A DNA stretch of 64,000 bases from Acanthornis magna (taxonomy: Eukaryota > Chordata > Aves > Passeriformes > Acanthizidae), in assembly GCA_036785705.1 (NCBI GenBank), contig JAWUZG010000016.1, positions 3,162,001 to 3,226,000 on the forward strand, read 5' to 3'. The position numbers were made by a program, and so were the translations under genes. The notes beneath the pieces were generated by a model. It saw nothing but the letters and a program-made list of their open reading frames with translations. It had not been told where the DNA came from and made no database searches. This document shows positions 1 to 20,195 of this stretch, piece after piece (positions within the stretch are counted from its first letter, which is position 1; every line of letters starts with the position of its first letter).

Positions 1-8148
<8,148 letters not shown>

Positions 8149-8439
8149 CTTGGCAGGCGCGGGCGGGCGGGCGCCGCATCGGCGGGTGCCCCGGGCGCTT
8201 CGGCGGCGCGGGCGATGCGCGGGGCACCGGCAGCGGGGCCAATGGCGCCCCCGGCAGCGCCCGCCGCGCCCCCCCGGGGCGGGGCCGCCCGGCGCCGACG
8301 GCGGCTCGCGCGGGCAAAAACCGGCGGAGGTGCGCCCGGAGCGCCTGGCCCCGGGTGGGGCTGGAGGTGGCACCCGCGGGCGGAGTTACCGTGAGTTGGG
8401 TTTCCCCGCTCTTCACGCAAAAGCTGTACCGAGGCTTAG

Positions 8440-8912
8440 TGCAAGAAGGCCCTGGAGCTCCTGGAGTGGGTCCCCGTGGAGGACAGCGGGGGATAGTTGC
8501 GGGACTGGAGCGTCTCTCTTGCCAGGAAAGGATGAGGGGGTTTGGCCTTTCCAGCCTCGAGAAGGGACAAGTGAGGGGGACCTCATCACTCTGTATAAAT
8601 ACCTAAATGGGGTTATGACAGGAGAATGGAGCCAGGCTCTTCTCAGAGGTGCCTACCTCTAGGGCACGAGACAACAGGTAGAAACTGATGCACAGAAAGT
8701 TCTATCTAAACACGAGTAAGAACTTTACTGTGCGGGTGACGGTGGACTGGAACAGGTTGCCCAGAGAGATTGTGGAGTCTCCCTCATTGGAGATATCCCA
8801 GAACCGCCTGGTCGCAGTCCTGTGCCGTGTGCTCTAGGACAAATGTGCTTGAGCAGGGAGCTTGGACATGATGTGGTCTCCTCCAACGTGACCCATTCTG
8901 TGAATCTGTGCT
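8440..8912 (+). repeat. CR1 LINE 3' fragment, degraded
   Basis: The stretch from ccctggagctcctggag through ggactggaacaggttgccca (near 8745) to the end near cccattctgtgaatctgtg follows the order of the CR1 non-LTR retrotransposon 3' region and its terminal repeats. It is diverged and interrupted, with no usable ORF. CR1 is the dominant avian LINE, which supports a bird source. Family recognised from memory of its consensus, not by alignment. Confidence 0.75.
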
Positions 8913-9266
8913 CCACCACTCGCTCCCACCGGCGGGGGAGCGCGTGTCGCGTGGGGAGGGCAACCCACACGGAGAAAGCGCGTCCGAAGGCGTTCCCCGA
9001 GCACGCTGCACTCGCCCGCGCAGAAACACAAATCCGCGCTCTGCCGGGGCCGGCTGGGCTCCATCAGCCGCAGGAGCGCAATGAAACTTGGTCAGTGCTG
9101 CAGCCGCCCTGGGTACTCGAGCCCCGCATATACACACCCCGCCCCGTCGCCATGCCCTTGTACAGAAGTCACACTCCATCTCAGCGGAACCGCGGGCGGG
9201 TGGTGGGAAACGCTGGGACGAATTGGAGAGACGAAAAAGGAGGAAGGGGACAGAAAAGCAAAGGGG

Positions 9267-9277
9267 AAAAAGAAAAA
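9267..9277 (-). terminator. RNA polymerase III T-run terminator of tRNA-Ile
   Basis: Two runs of five T on the minus strand begin 13 bases past the end of the tRNA, the usual vertebrate Pol III stop signal. Confidence 0.75.
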
Positions 9278-9289
9278 GGCAACCGCGTG

Positions 9290-9363
9290 TGGCCCGTACG
9301 GGGATCGAACCCGCGACCTTGGCGTTATTAGCACCACGCTCTAACCAACTGAGCTAACCGGCC
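9290..9363 (-). tRNA. tRNA-Ile (anticodon AAT)
   Basis: The minus strand reads GGCCGGTTAGCTCAGTTGG ... TTCGATCC ... GGGCCA. It has an acceptor stem (7 positions with one G-G mismatch at 5-68), a D arm with box A (TTAGCTCAGTTGG), an anticodon loop CTAATAA at 9325-9331 (anticodon AAT at 9327-9329), a T arm with box B GGTTCGATCC, and discriminator A at 9290. No intron. Runs of five T on the minus strand at 9273-9277 and 9267-9271 would terminate RNA polymerase III. It lies between the divergent ZNF839 and MOK promoters and looks functional. Confidence 0.95.
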
Positions 9364-10700
9364 ACCTGGCGACTGCGTTGGCCTCTGGGGTACATAAAGA
9401 CAGACCAAATCTGCTCTCCCCCCCTCGGTCAGCATAGTGAAGGCGACAGACAGGGCGAGCAATTTTCTCGTCCCCGGGAGCGCCGAGCCGAGCCCGCGCA
9501 CGTGGAAACACACGGCAAACTCCTCGGCAAAACCTAAAAGCAAACCGGAAAACTCTGCCCTGTCTATAGAGAGATGCAGCGCCTGGTAGGGAACAACCGT
9601 AAAGCGGGGTTGGAGGCAACTTCACCTCTAAGTCAACAGGCTAATACTTCTTTAAGTTTACTAGGATAAGGTTCTAGTTTCATTTAATTACTTGAACGTT
9701 CTTAACAAGCATTTACTATTCTGTTCAACGCACTACTAGGATCTTAGTTTGCACGGACAAACGATTCACCTTTTCCTAGTATTTTAATTTTTACTACATA
9801 CACTGCATATAAAAGACAACTTTTCAGCTCACCTTTGAAGCCTACGTTAAAGCACAGGATCTCCGTTTAGCAAGAGGCAAACACCAGAGGGGGAGGGACA
9901 TGAATGGGACAACACAGCTCTCCTAAATGCAGGTTTTTGGAGACGGCTCGGGGAGGAGAACACAGCCCCTGGTCTCTCGCCGGGCTCCTCTCCATGCCGG
10001 ACTGGCGGTACGGCTGCTCTCCCCATCCCGCAGTGGCGCGCAGGATCCGCCAGGGATCAGCCCATCACCGGGGATGAATCTGAGCCCGCCGGGGCGTTGC
10101 TGACAGCAACCAGGGCCCGCCGCTGGATTTATCGAGCGCTCATCCCTTGTCCCGAGAGCTCCCCTCCTTACCTCCTCACCCACGGGCGGCTCAACCCCGC
10201 CATCCCCGGGGAGCTGGGACCGTGGTGTTGTCCCGAATGCGGGCTCGGTACTGGGTGCGCAGCGTCAATTCACACACCGAGGGGACATATTTCTGGTTTT
10301 TATTCTAGTTCGCGCAACGTAGGGAGCTAGGTGGTAACCCACAACAGTCTAGCTCAGTGATCATCAACATTTACACTTGCTATACATTTTAACAAACGAA
10401 GGCATCGGCATTCCTTGGTTACCAACTACATAACTTTTCTAATAATTAGTACTCAAACCACTGTTTGCTAGTTTCATCTCTCGCTTTTCATGCTAATTAC
10501 TCCGCAGGCACAATTCTTTCTTCCATTTGAGTCTGGGGTCCGTTTTGGGTAGGTGGCCAATGGGTTGCGATCTCACACTGCCGAAATTCCGTTTCCCCCG
10601 GTTACTGCTCCATTCTCCTGACTTCAGTCCTGGTGGCTCTCGTCCAGACAGCCGTTCACTTTGGGATTGTCTTCCCTGTTCCTTAAAACAAAAGATTATC
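9364..10700. other. Divergent intergenic region, no gene identified
   Basis: GC-rich at 9364-9560 and 9930-10260, AT-rich between. The ORFs here are short and overlapping and look like by-products of CpG-rich sequence. A good splice donor on the minus strand (GAGGAG|GTAAGG, border at 10170-10172) could mark a non-coding first exon of a leftward transcript. Confidence 0.5.
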
Positions 10701-10739
10701 CAAGCGTGCGCCATCCACAATTCCCGCGCTCCTGGGCGC

Positions 10740-10960
10740 GCACCTGTCAGGCGGGGGCGGGGCAATGGTGGCCCGTGCGCATGCGCGTTCCCCGCCTGCC
10801 GTGTGCGGCGGGCCGCGGCGCGGGGCCGGCGCGTGCGCGGTTGCCGGGGCGACTGGAACACAACATGGCGGCCTGAGGGGAACGCCGGGAGCGGGGCCGC
10901 GTCGGGCCCGGCCGCTCGTCCGCCAACCCCGGCACTCGCGGGACGGCGCGGGATGCACAG
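10740..10960 (+). promoter_or_regulatory. MOK: CpG-island promoter of the MOK locus
   Basis: TATA-less GC-rich promoter. Seen: GCGGGGGCGGGG Sp1-like at about 10751-10762; TGCGCATGCGC at 10776-10786, a near-perfect NRF1 palindrome; GTTGCCGGGGCGAC at 10840-10853, an RFX X-box-like inverted repeat (GTTGCC-2-GGCGAC against GTTGCC-n-GGCAAC). A short upstream ORF (ATGGCGGCCTGA) starts at 10865. A GTAAGG donor follows at 10960. Confidence 0.6.
10953..10959 (+). pseudogene. MOK: Possible MOK first coding exon
   Basis: ATGCACA followed by GTAAGG. Joined to the exon at 15446 it would read M-H-I-G-K-I-G-E-G in the correct phase, four residues shorter than the mammalian MKNYKAIGKIGEG start. The correct phase may be coincidence. 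Confidence 0.35.
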
Positions 10961-13900
10961 TAAGGGGGAACGGGGGAAGGCCGCGGGCCCTTTCTGAGGG
11001 GTGGTTCGGGCTCGGAGCCTCCAGGGAGGCTGGCGGTCCCCGAGGGGGCCGTGGTCCTTGGCAGTAGCCCCTGGAAACGCCGCCCCTGCAGCCCGTGGGC
11101 AGCTCCTGGGTCTCGCGTGCCAACGCTGGTCTCTGCGTCCTGCTTCTCCGCAACAGCGTGTGAATAGCTCTTTCTCCCGCCCCTGCGGGGCATTACCCTG
11201 GCTGCTGGTCTCTCCCAAGCGCTTTCGCAGGAATTGCTAAGTTTTCCTTGTTCGACACGCCTTTCCTTCCATTGCTTAGCATCCTTCTTCACATCATCCC
11301 GAGTCACACCCTGCACATCTGGCCTGTCTCTGAGTGCAATAATTACATGTCATGGCCTTGTAATTGACTGAAACTCAACTTCTTGCTGCATTCTTAATTT
11401 CTTTGCGTTTTTCTCTCTTCCCATGTGTGTGTAAGAATATATATATATATATATATATATATATTCTTACTCAGTTTATACTTAAACATCATCGTTTTTT
11501 CTTCCTCAGTATATTGGCATCTTTGTAATGAAGTGTCTGCTTTAAATTTTTATAATACCCTCTTTTGACTACTGTAGGGCTGTCTTTTCATCATTTTATA
11601 TTGGATTCTTTAATTCTAAAAGATTATTTACTCTCTGTGTTCTCTAGTTACAGTGATCATGTGTTGTCTTTGAATTCCATCACTTGCCCATAAATTATAT
11701 TTAGATTGTTCCCTTTTTCCTGGGTTCTGTAGCCTCTTGCACATTAGACTCTTGTTCCGTTGAATGATTCATGGCCACTTTTTTGGGGGGTTAAATGAGT
11801 TCGTATTGCTAAAACTTTTCTTCCCAACCTTTATTTCCCTTTCCACTAAGGATTCTAAGCTTGAACATCTGTGTGTGCTGAAACAGAGGGGAGAGAAGGG
11901 AGATGCTAGATAACATCTATTGTTACAGATGCATGAAAGAACTGCTACCCAGTGATCAGGTTTCTTTTATTCTTCAATGTTCTATGCAAGTGTAATTAAA
12001 ACACTTCCTTTAATTTATCCTCGAAGCTTTCAGTCTTAAAATGCTCATAAAATTTTTAACCTTTCTTTCAGTCTTCATCTTTGAGTACAACAAATTCAGG
12101 TAATCTAACTGGTAGTAAGTTTTGTTGTGTAGCTGTACTAATTTTCATAGCTTAAAGTTGCCAGGCTCTGACCTGGCTGTTTTTGTTCAGTGTGTATTTG
12201 AAGTCTGTTGTTTTGGTGAGGTCTTTTTGTTGCGTGGTCACTCTCAGGATGTTATCGTGTCATGGTCAGGATGGTGCTGAAGTGGATTTTTAAGAATCTC
12301 CAGAAATCTTGGCTTGTGAATGCAAAATCAAACTTTGTTAGTACAGCTGAAGTCTACATTTTATTTCTTCTTATTTTATATAAACTTCTATTCTGTTATT
12401 GTTACAATGCCTGATTTTCTTTCAGCTGCCAATTACACAGTAACTAATTTGTCATGTGATCATTCTCATTTTGTCCCTAGGAGAAAATCTGTCTTATTTT
12501 AGTGACTTTTTTTGTTCAGAGTTTACATGTTGATTTTATTAATCAAAGAGACATTTCAAACAATGCAATTTTCATTCCTGGTTCTGCACTTTATTCAGTC
12601 AGTTGAAATTATTCAGGCCTTTGCTTCATTCTTTTCACTGGATGGATCTCATAAGCACCAGGTTAAAGCCTCACTTGTTTGTTATATGTGGGGTGTTTAT
12701 TTTGTCTACAGAGCACTCTGTTGTAAAAGAACTACAATAACAAGCTTTATATGCTTACATGGAAAAGATCTTCAGTGCTGTAAGAATGTTTTAAAGTCTG
12801 TAAAGGATTAACTCCTTGTACAGTCTTAGAGCTCTGCAATTTAAAATTTAAACAACTCGAATTGTTTTGAGCCCTCCACTGTCATCTGGGCTTCTCTTGT
12901 ATGAGTAAAATACATTTATAGAAGACTACATATAAACATACCCAAATAGTATAAACATATACTATCTGACTTCTTTATATACTTGAATTTATTTTAAATA
13001 AATTTGTACAATAATGCTTTCCCTGAGTTGCTCTGTCCAAGTACTTTGGTTCATTAACCCCTGTATTAAGATCTTCTTTTCAAATCATATGATTTTAATT
13101 TTTTTAAAATGCCAGAGAATCAATTACTTGCATTTAAGAAAAAAAATACTGGATGGCCATTTATTAGAATAAAAGAGTAAACCAACAAATAGCTAAGCTT
13201 TTTTGTGTCTGTCTTGAGTATATTTTGGCCCCAGGGCTGGCTCTGGCATTGTAAGAACATATAACATAGCCAGTGTGTTTCTGACTGGTTGGAGGGTATC
13301 AGTTGCTACCAAAAAAATCCATTTATGCTGAATTCTGTGAGAGTAGTATTTAAGTAGTCTGAATTTACAATCTCCTTATACTTAGCAATTTAGATAGGAA
13401 ATTAAAACTTAAGGTGGGGATAGAGAACATGGTGATTTTTGCTGACAGGACATGTTATTTCCTCAGTCTCATTAGCGAAGGCTGAGGATCAGCTTGCCTG
13501 AAGCACTAACTGACCAGTTACCAAATAACAGCCAAAGCCATTAAACAGTCCCATGGTCTCCTCCCTGTTTTGGAGTCTCTGTTACAGATTGCCTCCTTTA
13601 CCCACAATGATCTTCAAATTCAGTTTCTGCTTTTAAAATAGGTCTATATGTAAGTTATCTATATTGAGTGCATTAGATGGTATGGTTGATTTTAAATTAC
13701 TCTGCTATTTCCAATTTTTCAAATTTAGATGGCCTAATTAGTTAGTTTATGATGCAGCATGATTGATAGTGATCAGAAAACAGAAGCAGGAGATGATAAA
13801 AATGAGAAGAGCAACTGACAGTTCTCAGGTAAGTGCTGCTACTGTATTGGAGAAATGGGGGTTGCCAGGAGAAGGTTTCTACTAATTAAAATACAAGTAT

Positions 13901-15445
13901 TTGGCTCACAAGGAAAGAAAGCACTTTTTTGTTCTTTTTTTTTTTTTTAACAGGAGCAAGTGTGAAAGCTGGGGAGATGAAAAGAGAATAAGACAACAAA
14001 AATTGAGTGTTAGTTGGAAGACAGCATTAGAATGTCCCTGCCTAAGTAACTTTTCCCTCTGCAAAATTTCTTGGCAGGCTTTCTCCACTGTAAGGCTGTG
14101 TTTATACTTGTAAATTAAACATATCTGGAAATCTTCTTGGACATAAAGCCCAACCAGCATGAAATCATGGCCCCCATCTCTGCTAGTAAATTCTCTTATC
14201 TTCCAAAACAAGGCAGTAGGACAGAAACTGCTCGAGAGCTGACCTTAGAAGGAGTCCTCACACCAGGCAGGGAAGGTGCGTTGGAAAGTGCTGATTGTCA
14301 CAGGCCAAATCCCTTCCAGGGACTGTTGTCACAGTAACTAGTAACAGGCAGCTTCACTAAATTTACTGCTATCAACATAGCTTGAGACTCCCACAGTTAT
14401 TCTGACACCCATACAGGGCTAAATGTGATAAAAGAGGTTTTTATGCCCTGCCACCCTCAAAATGACTGGGTTTGCATCTTTCTTGAATAATATGACCATG
14501 TCAAAAGCAACAGCAGCATAAAGCTAACCAGAACTGGATTTTGCTCAGGTGAAATTACTGGAAAAAATTATCAAGGATAGTATCTGTAGATGCTAAAAAT
14601 AAAAGGAAATAGGAGGATGAAGTGGGTGAAGGGAACTAGGCAATGGGATTGGTAAGGAACAGTTAATCACAAAGCTGAAGGAGAATAAAGGAGGAGAGAA
14701 AAAAGTCAATTCTGATGGAAATTAGAAGACCTGAAAATTAATATAAATAAAACTTTTTTGATAATCCTTATCTCTTCATCTCTTAAAGTTCTGCAGAATT
14801 AGAATTGACTGATTTTTCACATTCTTGTATTTGAAACACTTCATTGTCAAAGCCAAACATTACTTTTGGCCCAGTGCAAATCTCATATCTGAATTTAATA
14901 TGGGAATAAAGATTTAAAATCAGAAACAGCTTTGCTTAAAATAAAAAATAAAAATCAAAACCAAACAACGCATCCAAAAAAACCCCCAACAAATAACCCC
15001 CATCCTGGAAGAATGATTCCATGATACACTTGCTTTCCAAGATAATTGTATGTTTTCAGTACATTGTAAATAAAGGGAGTATTTTTGTTTTCTTTTGGTT
15101 TTGTGAAATAAACAAAGAATAAGTTCAAATATGAGTTGATAATGTGCTGCACCAGAAAAAAAAGGTAGGAAGGGCTGTGTGAAGAGGCATCATGTCTCTG
15201 AGAAAGGAGGTGGTAGTTTATTGTCTAAGAATTACTGTATTCTACTTTCCAAAATACATGTTTTTGTAACCTGGGCAGCAAAACTTCATTTGATGTTTTT
15301 CATTTTATTTTCTCTCAAATAACTTATATGTTGACAAAAAAAAACCCTTTTATTTTAAAGTTTTCCATTAGTCAGCATTTAACAAGTCAAGTAAGGATTG
15401 ATAAACAGTCTTCAAAACAGTGTATTTTTGTTTTTAAAATACCAG
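10960..15445 (+). other. MOK intron 1
   Basis: 4.5 kb, becoming AT-rich after about 11250. Holds the 40-base palindrome at 11431-11470. No conserved ORF or recognisable repeat seen. Confidence 0.5.
11431..11470. repeat. Perfect 40-base palindrome around an (AT)n run
   Basis: GTAAGAA, then alternating AT, then TTCTTAC. The whole 40 bases equal their own reverse complement, so it could form a cruciform. Confidence 0.95.
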
Positions 15446-15549
15446 TTGGTAAGATAGGAGAGGGAACATTTTCTGATGTTCTGGAGAAACTGAGTCTTAA
15501 GGAGGGGAAAGTATTATGCAAATCAACACATGAAGCAACACTTTGAAAG
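15446..15549 (+). pseudogene. MOK: MOK exon 2, glycine loop, frameshifted
   Basis: Acceptor ataccag, donor GTATGC. Reads GKIGEGTFSDVLEKLSLKEGK, which contains the glycine-rich loop GEGTFSDV, then needs a shift past one extra A near 15512 to read YYANQHMKQHFE. The exon is 104 bases where 103 is expected. The catalytic lysine of the ACK motif is replaced (ANQ). Unshifted, the frame ends at the TGA at 15544. Confidence 0.85.
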
Positions 15550-17308
15550 GTATGCATAATTAATTGTAGAAATTCTACAGAAAATCTTGTTTAAATTCAG
15601 TGAATTTAAAATTAAGGAGGGAATACAAAATTAAGCCTAAGTGAAGCTTTTTGAACACACATGAATTAAAAAGGTTTGTATGTGGTATGGAAAGGGAGCT
15701 CTGCCTTCCTGTTTGGCACTGGGGGTTATTTCCTTGAGTATTCTAATTGATGTCACCCACTGTATTAAATGGTGCCTGGCCACTGGGTCAAGGGTGAAAC
15801 AAGATGAATGAGGAATAAATAGTTGATTTCTGCCTTGCCAAATGCACTGAATATGCTTGTGCTGGTTTTCTTTTAGCTGTAAATATAATTGGAGGAGGAA
15901 ATGTGTCAGTCCTCTCCTTGGGTAATACTTTTTTCAGTCTTACTTTAAATGCTGTTTTAATGCAGGTTAAAATCAGTGTATTTACCCTTAATCAATGTAT
16001 AGCATTAGTTCCTCTTTCATATTTGCATTTATATTTAATTACATCCATCAGCCACATGTTACATGGTCACAAAATAGGTGCTTTTTACCAGTTAGGAAAA
16101 TAGAGGAGAGGGCTGTGTGTAAGTAGACATAGACTTGAGATTGTCCTCCAAGTATATAAGTGCCAACCAGTGCCTGTTGGGTTACTGATTTTGTATTCTC
16201 AGTTAAGTATATTAAGTTCTAATGAAGTCACTGGGAATGACTCATTTGTACATACAGAGTGAAATGGGACATTTTGCTCTTAGGTGAGATTTCAAAACGT
16301 AACTCTGAGCTTCAAAGATTATAAGTTAAAAAAACCCCTCAAATATCTTCAAATAATGCGGCTTCTGGTTCTGTTATATTGTTAGAGATCCGTTGGTCCA
16401 TTTATATATTACCTACAGCTGACAGAATTGTCCAGTTTATGATCAAAAGAATATTTAAACTCTCTGCTTAACTGTATCAAGGGCAGATGTATACAACTCA
16501 GTGGTAGGGCACAACAAGCAGACTCCCTTTCATCTTTTCATCTAAAATACCTTTTAGGCCTTTAACCCCTTGATAAATTGACTGACAAATTCTTTTGATG
16601 AAGTGAACTCTTTTAACAACAGCTAACATTATTTTAAACAGAATCTGCCCATACAAGGTATTTCTTCTCATTTCAAAGTGGAAAATATTGTTTTGGTGTT
16701 TAGTTGTAAGTCTGACTGGGAAAAGACGTATGTCCTGCTCTGGTCCATTCAATATTGTGCAAAGCTCTTTGTTTCCTGCTTCCTCCCCAGAGTTTCTGTA
16801 GTATGGTTTTTTTGTTTATTAAAGCCTAGGAGGGCAATGAAATAATATACACTATAATTGAATAGTGTCTATTTTTCATGTAAGAGGTTACCATCAAAAC
16901 TTAATTTTAAATGTTAAATTTGGCAATGCATCACACTGAGCAATGTTTGGAATGTACGCTACAGCAATGCAGAGCAAACAGTATCATACATGCTCTTATG
17001 CAACACAAAATTCCTGCTGGGTAGCTCCTTGGCATGGTACCTGGTGTCTGGAGCACAACACATTACTACTTTTCTTCTTGGGGTAAGCCCAGCTACTCCA
17101 AGCTGCAAGAAGGAATAAAGCCATTTACTAACTACTGATTTGCTCAATAAAGAAACAGCAAGCAAACAATTTATCAGGCTCTGCATTTGAAAGTTCATTG
17201 ACAGACTAAAGTGGAGTAAGTTCTGACAGCCTCATGGCAGGGAACAAAGTAAACTATAATCCAGTCCCTGACTGCAAGTTACTCTTCCTCTTTTTAATTC
17301 AACTTTAG

Positions 17309-17399
17309 TGTAGAACAAGTGAATAATCTGAGATAAATACAAGCACTAAGGAGGCCGAGTCCACATCCTACTATCTTTATGTTTACATAAAGTTGTTTT
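17309..17399 (+). pseudogene. MOK: MOK exon 3, nonsense plus frameshift
   Basis: Acceptor aactttag, donor GTATGC. Reads VEQVNNLR-stop-IQALRRPSPHPTIFM against mammalian IEQVNNLREIQALRRLNPHPNILM. The glutamate codon is TAA at 17334-17336. One extra T then shifts the frame before HKVV. After allowing for it, the exon end plus the next exon's first base restore FDE in phase. Confidence 0.88.
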
Positions 17400-18971
17400 G
17401 TATGCATGGTGCATTGATTTCTTTCTTCCTTATTCCTGTATTTGAACAATATCCAGTAACTTTTGGGTCTAGAGATTTTCTGTAGACTCTTAACCAGCTT
17501 TTTATTTCAAAAAAAACCCCAACACATTTCTCAAAATCTGAAGTGTATATGCCTGCCTTTGTTAAGAAAGTCTGACGTAGCTCTTGCTTTCTGTGGCTCT
17601 TTACCAACAGACCAAAAATATTTCAACATCAGTATTAAAATTACAAACTAAATATACGTTAAGCATAGTTAAATTTCATCTCATAGTATATAACACTTGC
17701 TGGTGATTTCAACCCATGACCCATATCCAGTGCTTTAACTGTACATCATGGTTCAGGATTTTGGTTGGGCACACTCAGAGCTTATCTGCTGAAATAGTCT
17801 CTGGTACTTCAGGATCTTGGCTTGACTTACCAGTTTGAACTAGGGATCAAGGCAAACTATTTGGCAGTATCATTTCATAGGCAACTTTATAGACACCCTG
17901 TGCAAGTAGTAGAAGTTCAGATCTCAAAATTAGGCAGTACTGAGCTTTGCTTTTGGAAAGAGGTGTCAGTGATAAAAGTTGGGTTCCTTGTACTCATTAA
18001 GTACTTCAGTGTCTTCTGGGGACATGTTCTGTCTCAGAGAGTGATCACGTTTTATGACAGCATTTACTCCATTACTGCGTGTTACATTTCATCACTATGC
18101 AACAGCAGACATATCCTTCATTATTCAAATACTTGACACAAAACTTGTTGACTGCTCTGAAATATTTTTTCTTGCCCTTCAGGCTGTGTCTGATTTATCT
18201 GTTCAAGGCTTGGGTACTACACTGTTATTGACAGGCATGTTTTCTGCAAATACACAGGAAGCTGCTAATCGTGTCAGCAGCTTGGCTTTCTGGAATTCTC
18301 AGCCTCAGCTGCTGTGGTGTTAACTAAGTGTAATCCAGCTGGCCAGGCAGCTTGCCGAGCTCCTGCAGTCTGTCTGCAAGCTGAACTGCAGATTGTGCCC
18401 TCAACCTTTTACTGGCTGGGTTAACACAACATTGCAGGGGAGATGTACTGTAATGCAATTATCTTACAAGAAAAACTGAAGAACTATGGATGTCTGCCTC
18501 TGCAGGGCAGTGAAATGGAAAATAAAGTGTCAGATGTATTACATCATGATTATACTTTAAATTGCTGTTGTCAGCAAAACAGTGATTCCAGCCAGATGCT
18601 CATTTCCATGCAATAGAACACTACTGGAGATCTAAGTAGAAAGTATTTTCGTATGGTGTAATGGCTTCCCTTTTATTGTAAGCTTGTATCAGTTAACTTA
18701 CTGGAAATTTCTTGATACTGAACAGCCCAGAAAACATGCCTTCAGAAAGCCTCATGGAGTAAATCAGTGAACTCCAGTGGGCACTTTGGATAGTATAAAC
18801 TAAAACTATGATACCTCAGACTTAAGTTTAAAAACTTCTGAGACAGTATCAATTAAAAATGAAAATGTCCATTTTAATACTGGTTAAACTAAGTACTTTT
18901 TTTCTACACTGTGTACAAATCAATATGTAAGTTTTATTTCTAGCTTAAAGTCTCCATATTTGTTTCTGCAG

Positions 18972-19042
18972 TGATGAAAACGCTGGCTCCCTTTCACTGG
19001 TATGTGAATTTATGGCCATGAATATTTATGAGGTGATAAAAG
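18972..19042 (+). pseudogene. MOK: MOK exon 4, frame open
   Basis: Acceptor ttctgcag, donor GTATGT. Reads DENAGSLSLVCEFMAMNIYE then VIK, closely matching mammalian SGSLALICELMDMNIYELI (kinase strand 5 and hinge). No lesion in this exon. Confidence 0.85.
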
Positions 19043-20160
19043 GTATGTAGCATATGCTTAAGAAAAAAGCAAACTCTCCTTGTGTAGATCACAAAGTGGA
19101 ATTAATTATTTTTCACTTGGTTGTTCACTGTTACAGATTATAAAACTCCTAGGGAATTTTGTGCTGTACTGTTTTACCCTTTAGTTCTTGCCAGTGGAAT
19201 ATACCCAATTGTTTAAGGCATGGGTGAATGCAGGTTTCCCATGAGTCCAGTCAATAGCCATCTGTTCTACAGTCAAACAACCTTGAGTACAAAACACAAA
19301 ATAATGTCTTTATGTAACAAAAAATAAAACTTAAACAGATTCTTTGTTAGGTCAGGGCTGCAGTGAGGTAATAAGAAAATTATTCTCATTTGTTTCAAAA
19401 CTATTGGATCAATGAATAAGGGTTTTCAGTTTTTATACCTAGTAAAAAGCCTTTTACCAAGTCTTCTTTATAAAATAACATTGTTCCCTGATCCCTCCTA
19501 TATTTAAAAATTCTGGAGCTGTTTGTCAAAGTAGGTTGGAGGCCATAAAGCTTAAGGAAGAGTTCCTACAAAAAAGTTTAGAACAAAAGCTGATTTAAAA
19601 CCAGATCTTATATAAACAGTAAAGGAATTGGATACAGCAAATGAAGGGGCTTACAATTCACAAGTAAAAGAGGATTTATTTAAATGAATAATTAAAAAAT
19701 TGTAATGTCTTAAGAGTTGGGAGATTAATTTAAATAACTGAACATGCAACTGTCATTCAGTGTAACAGAATAAAGACTTGCTCCTGAATGTGACATTGGT
19801 GACACCGAGTATTCAGATCTCTAACAAAAGGAGTAACTCTGTTTCTGACCTAGATAAGAATGTGAGATTAAAACTGAGTTGTTTGCTGATTGCTGAAGTA
19901 GACATTAGTGTGTACTGGTTTTAATAAGATATTTCGGGTTTGCTATATTTAGCATGGCATTCAGATGGAAATTAGAATCATCATTTCAGTATGTTCTGAT
20001 TTTTTAAAATTTTATTTTAAAATACAATTTTTATCAAAGTTTTCCAGAAGAATATTTTTTTCACACCACTTAGTTGTAGTAACCTCCTTTTCGATGGCAT
20101 GGTGAATCAGTTCAAAATGAAATCTGTGTTCAATAGTAATCTGAAATGCTGCAGTTAGGA

Positions 20161-20195
20161 ATTATTATTATTAATAATTATTAGTTATTATTAAT
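20161..20195. repeat. (ATT/AAT)n imperfect microsatellite
   Basis: Runs of ATTATTATTATTAATAATTA within MOK intron 4; partly self-complementary. Confidence 0.8.

Noticed and set aside
8822..9357. Several ORFs across the CR1 end and tRNA gene
   Set aside because: They run through repeat and tRNA sequence and share no coding features.
10493..11316. Minus-strand ORFs of 156-241 codons over the MOK promoter
   Set aside because: GC-rich CpG-island frames of Arg/Pro/Ala composition, no domain, overlapping in several frames.
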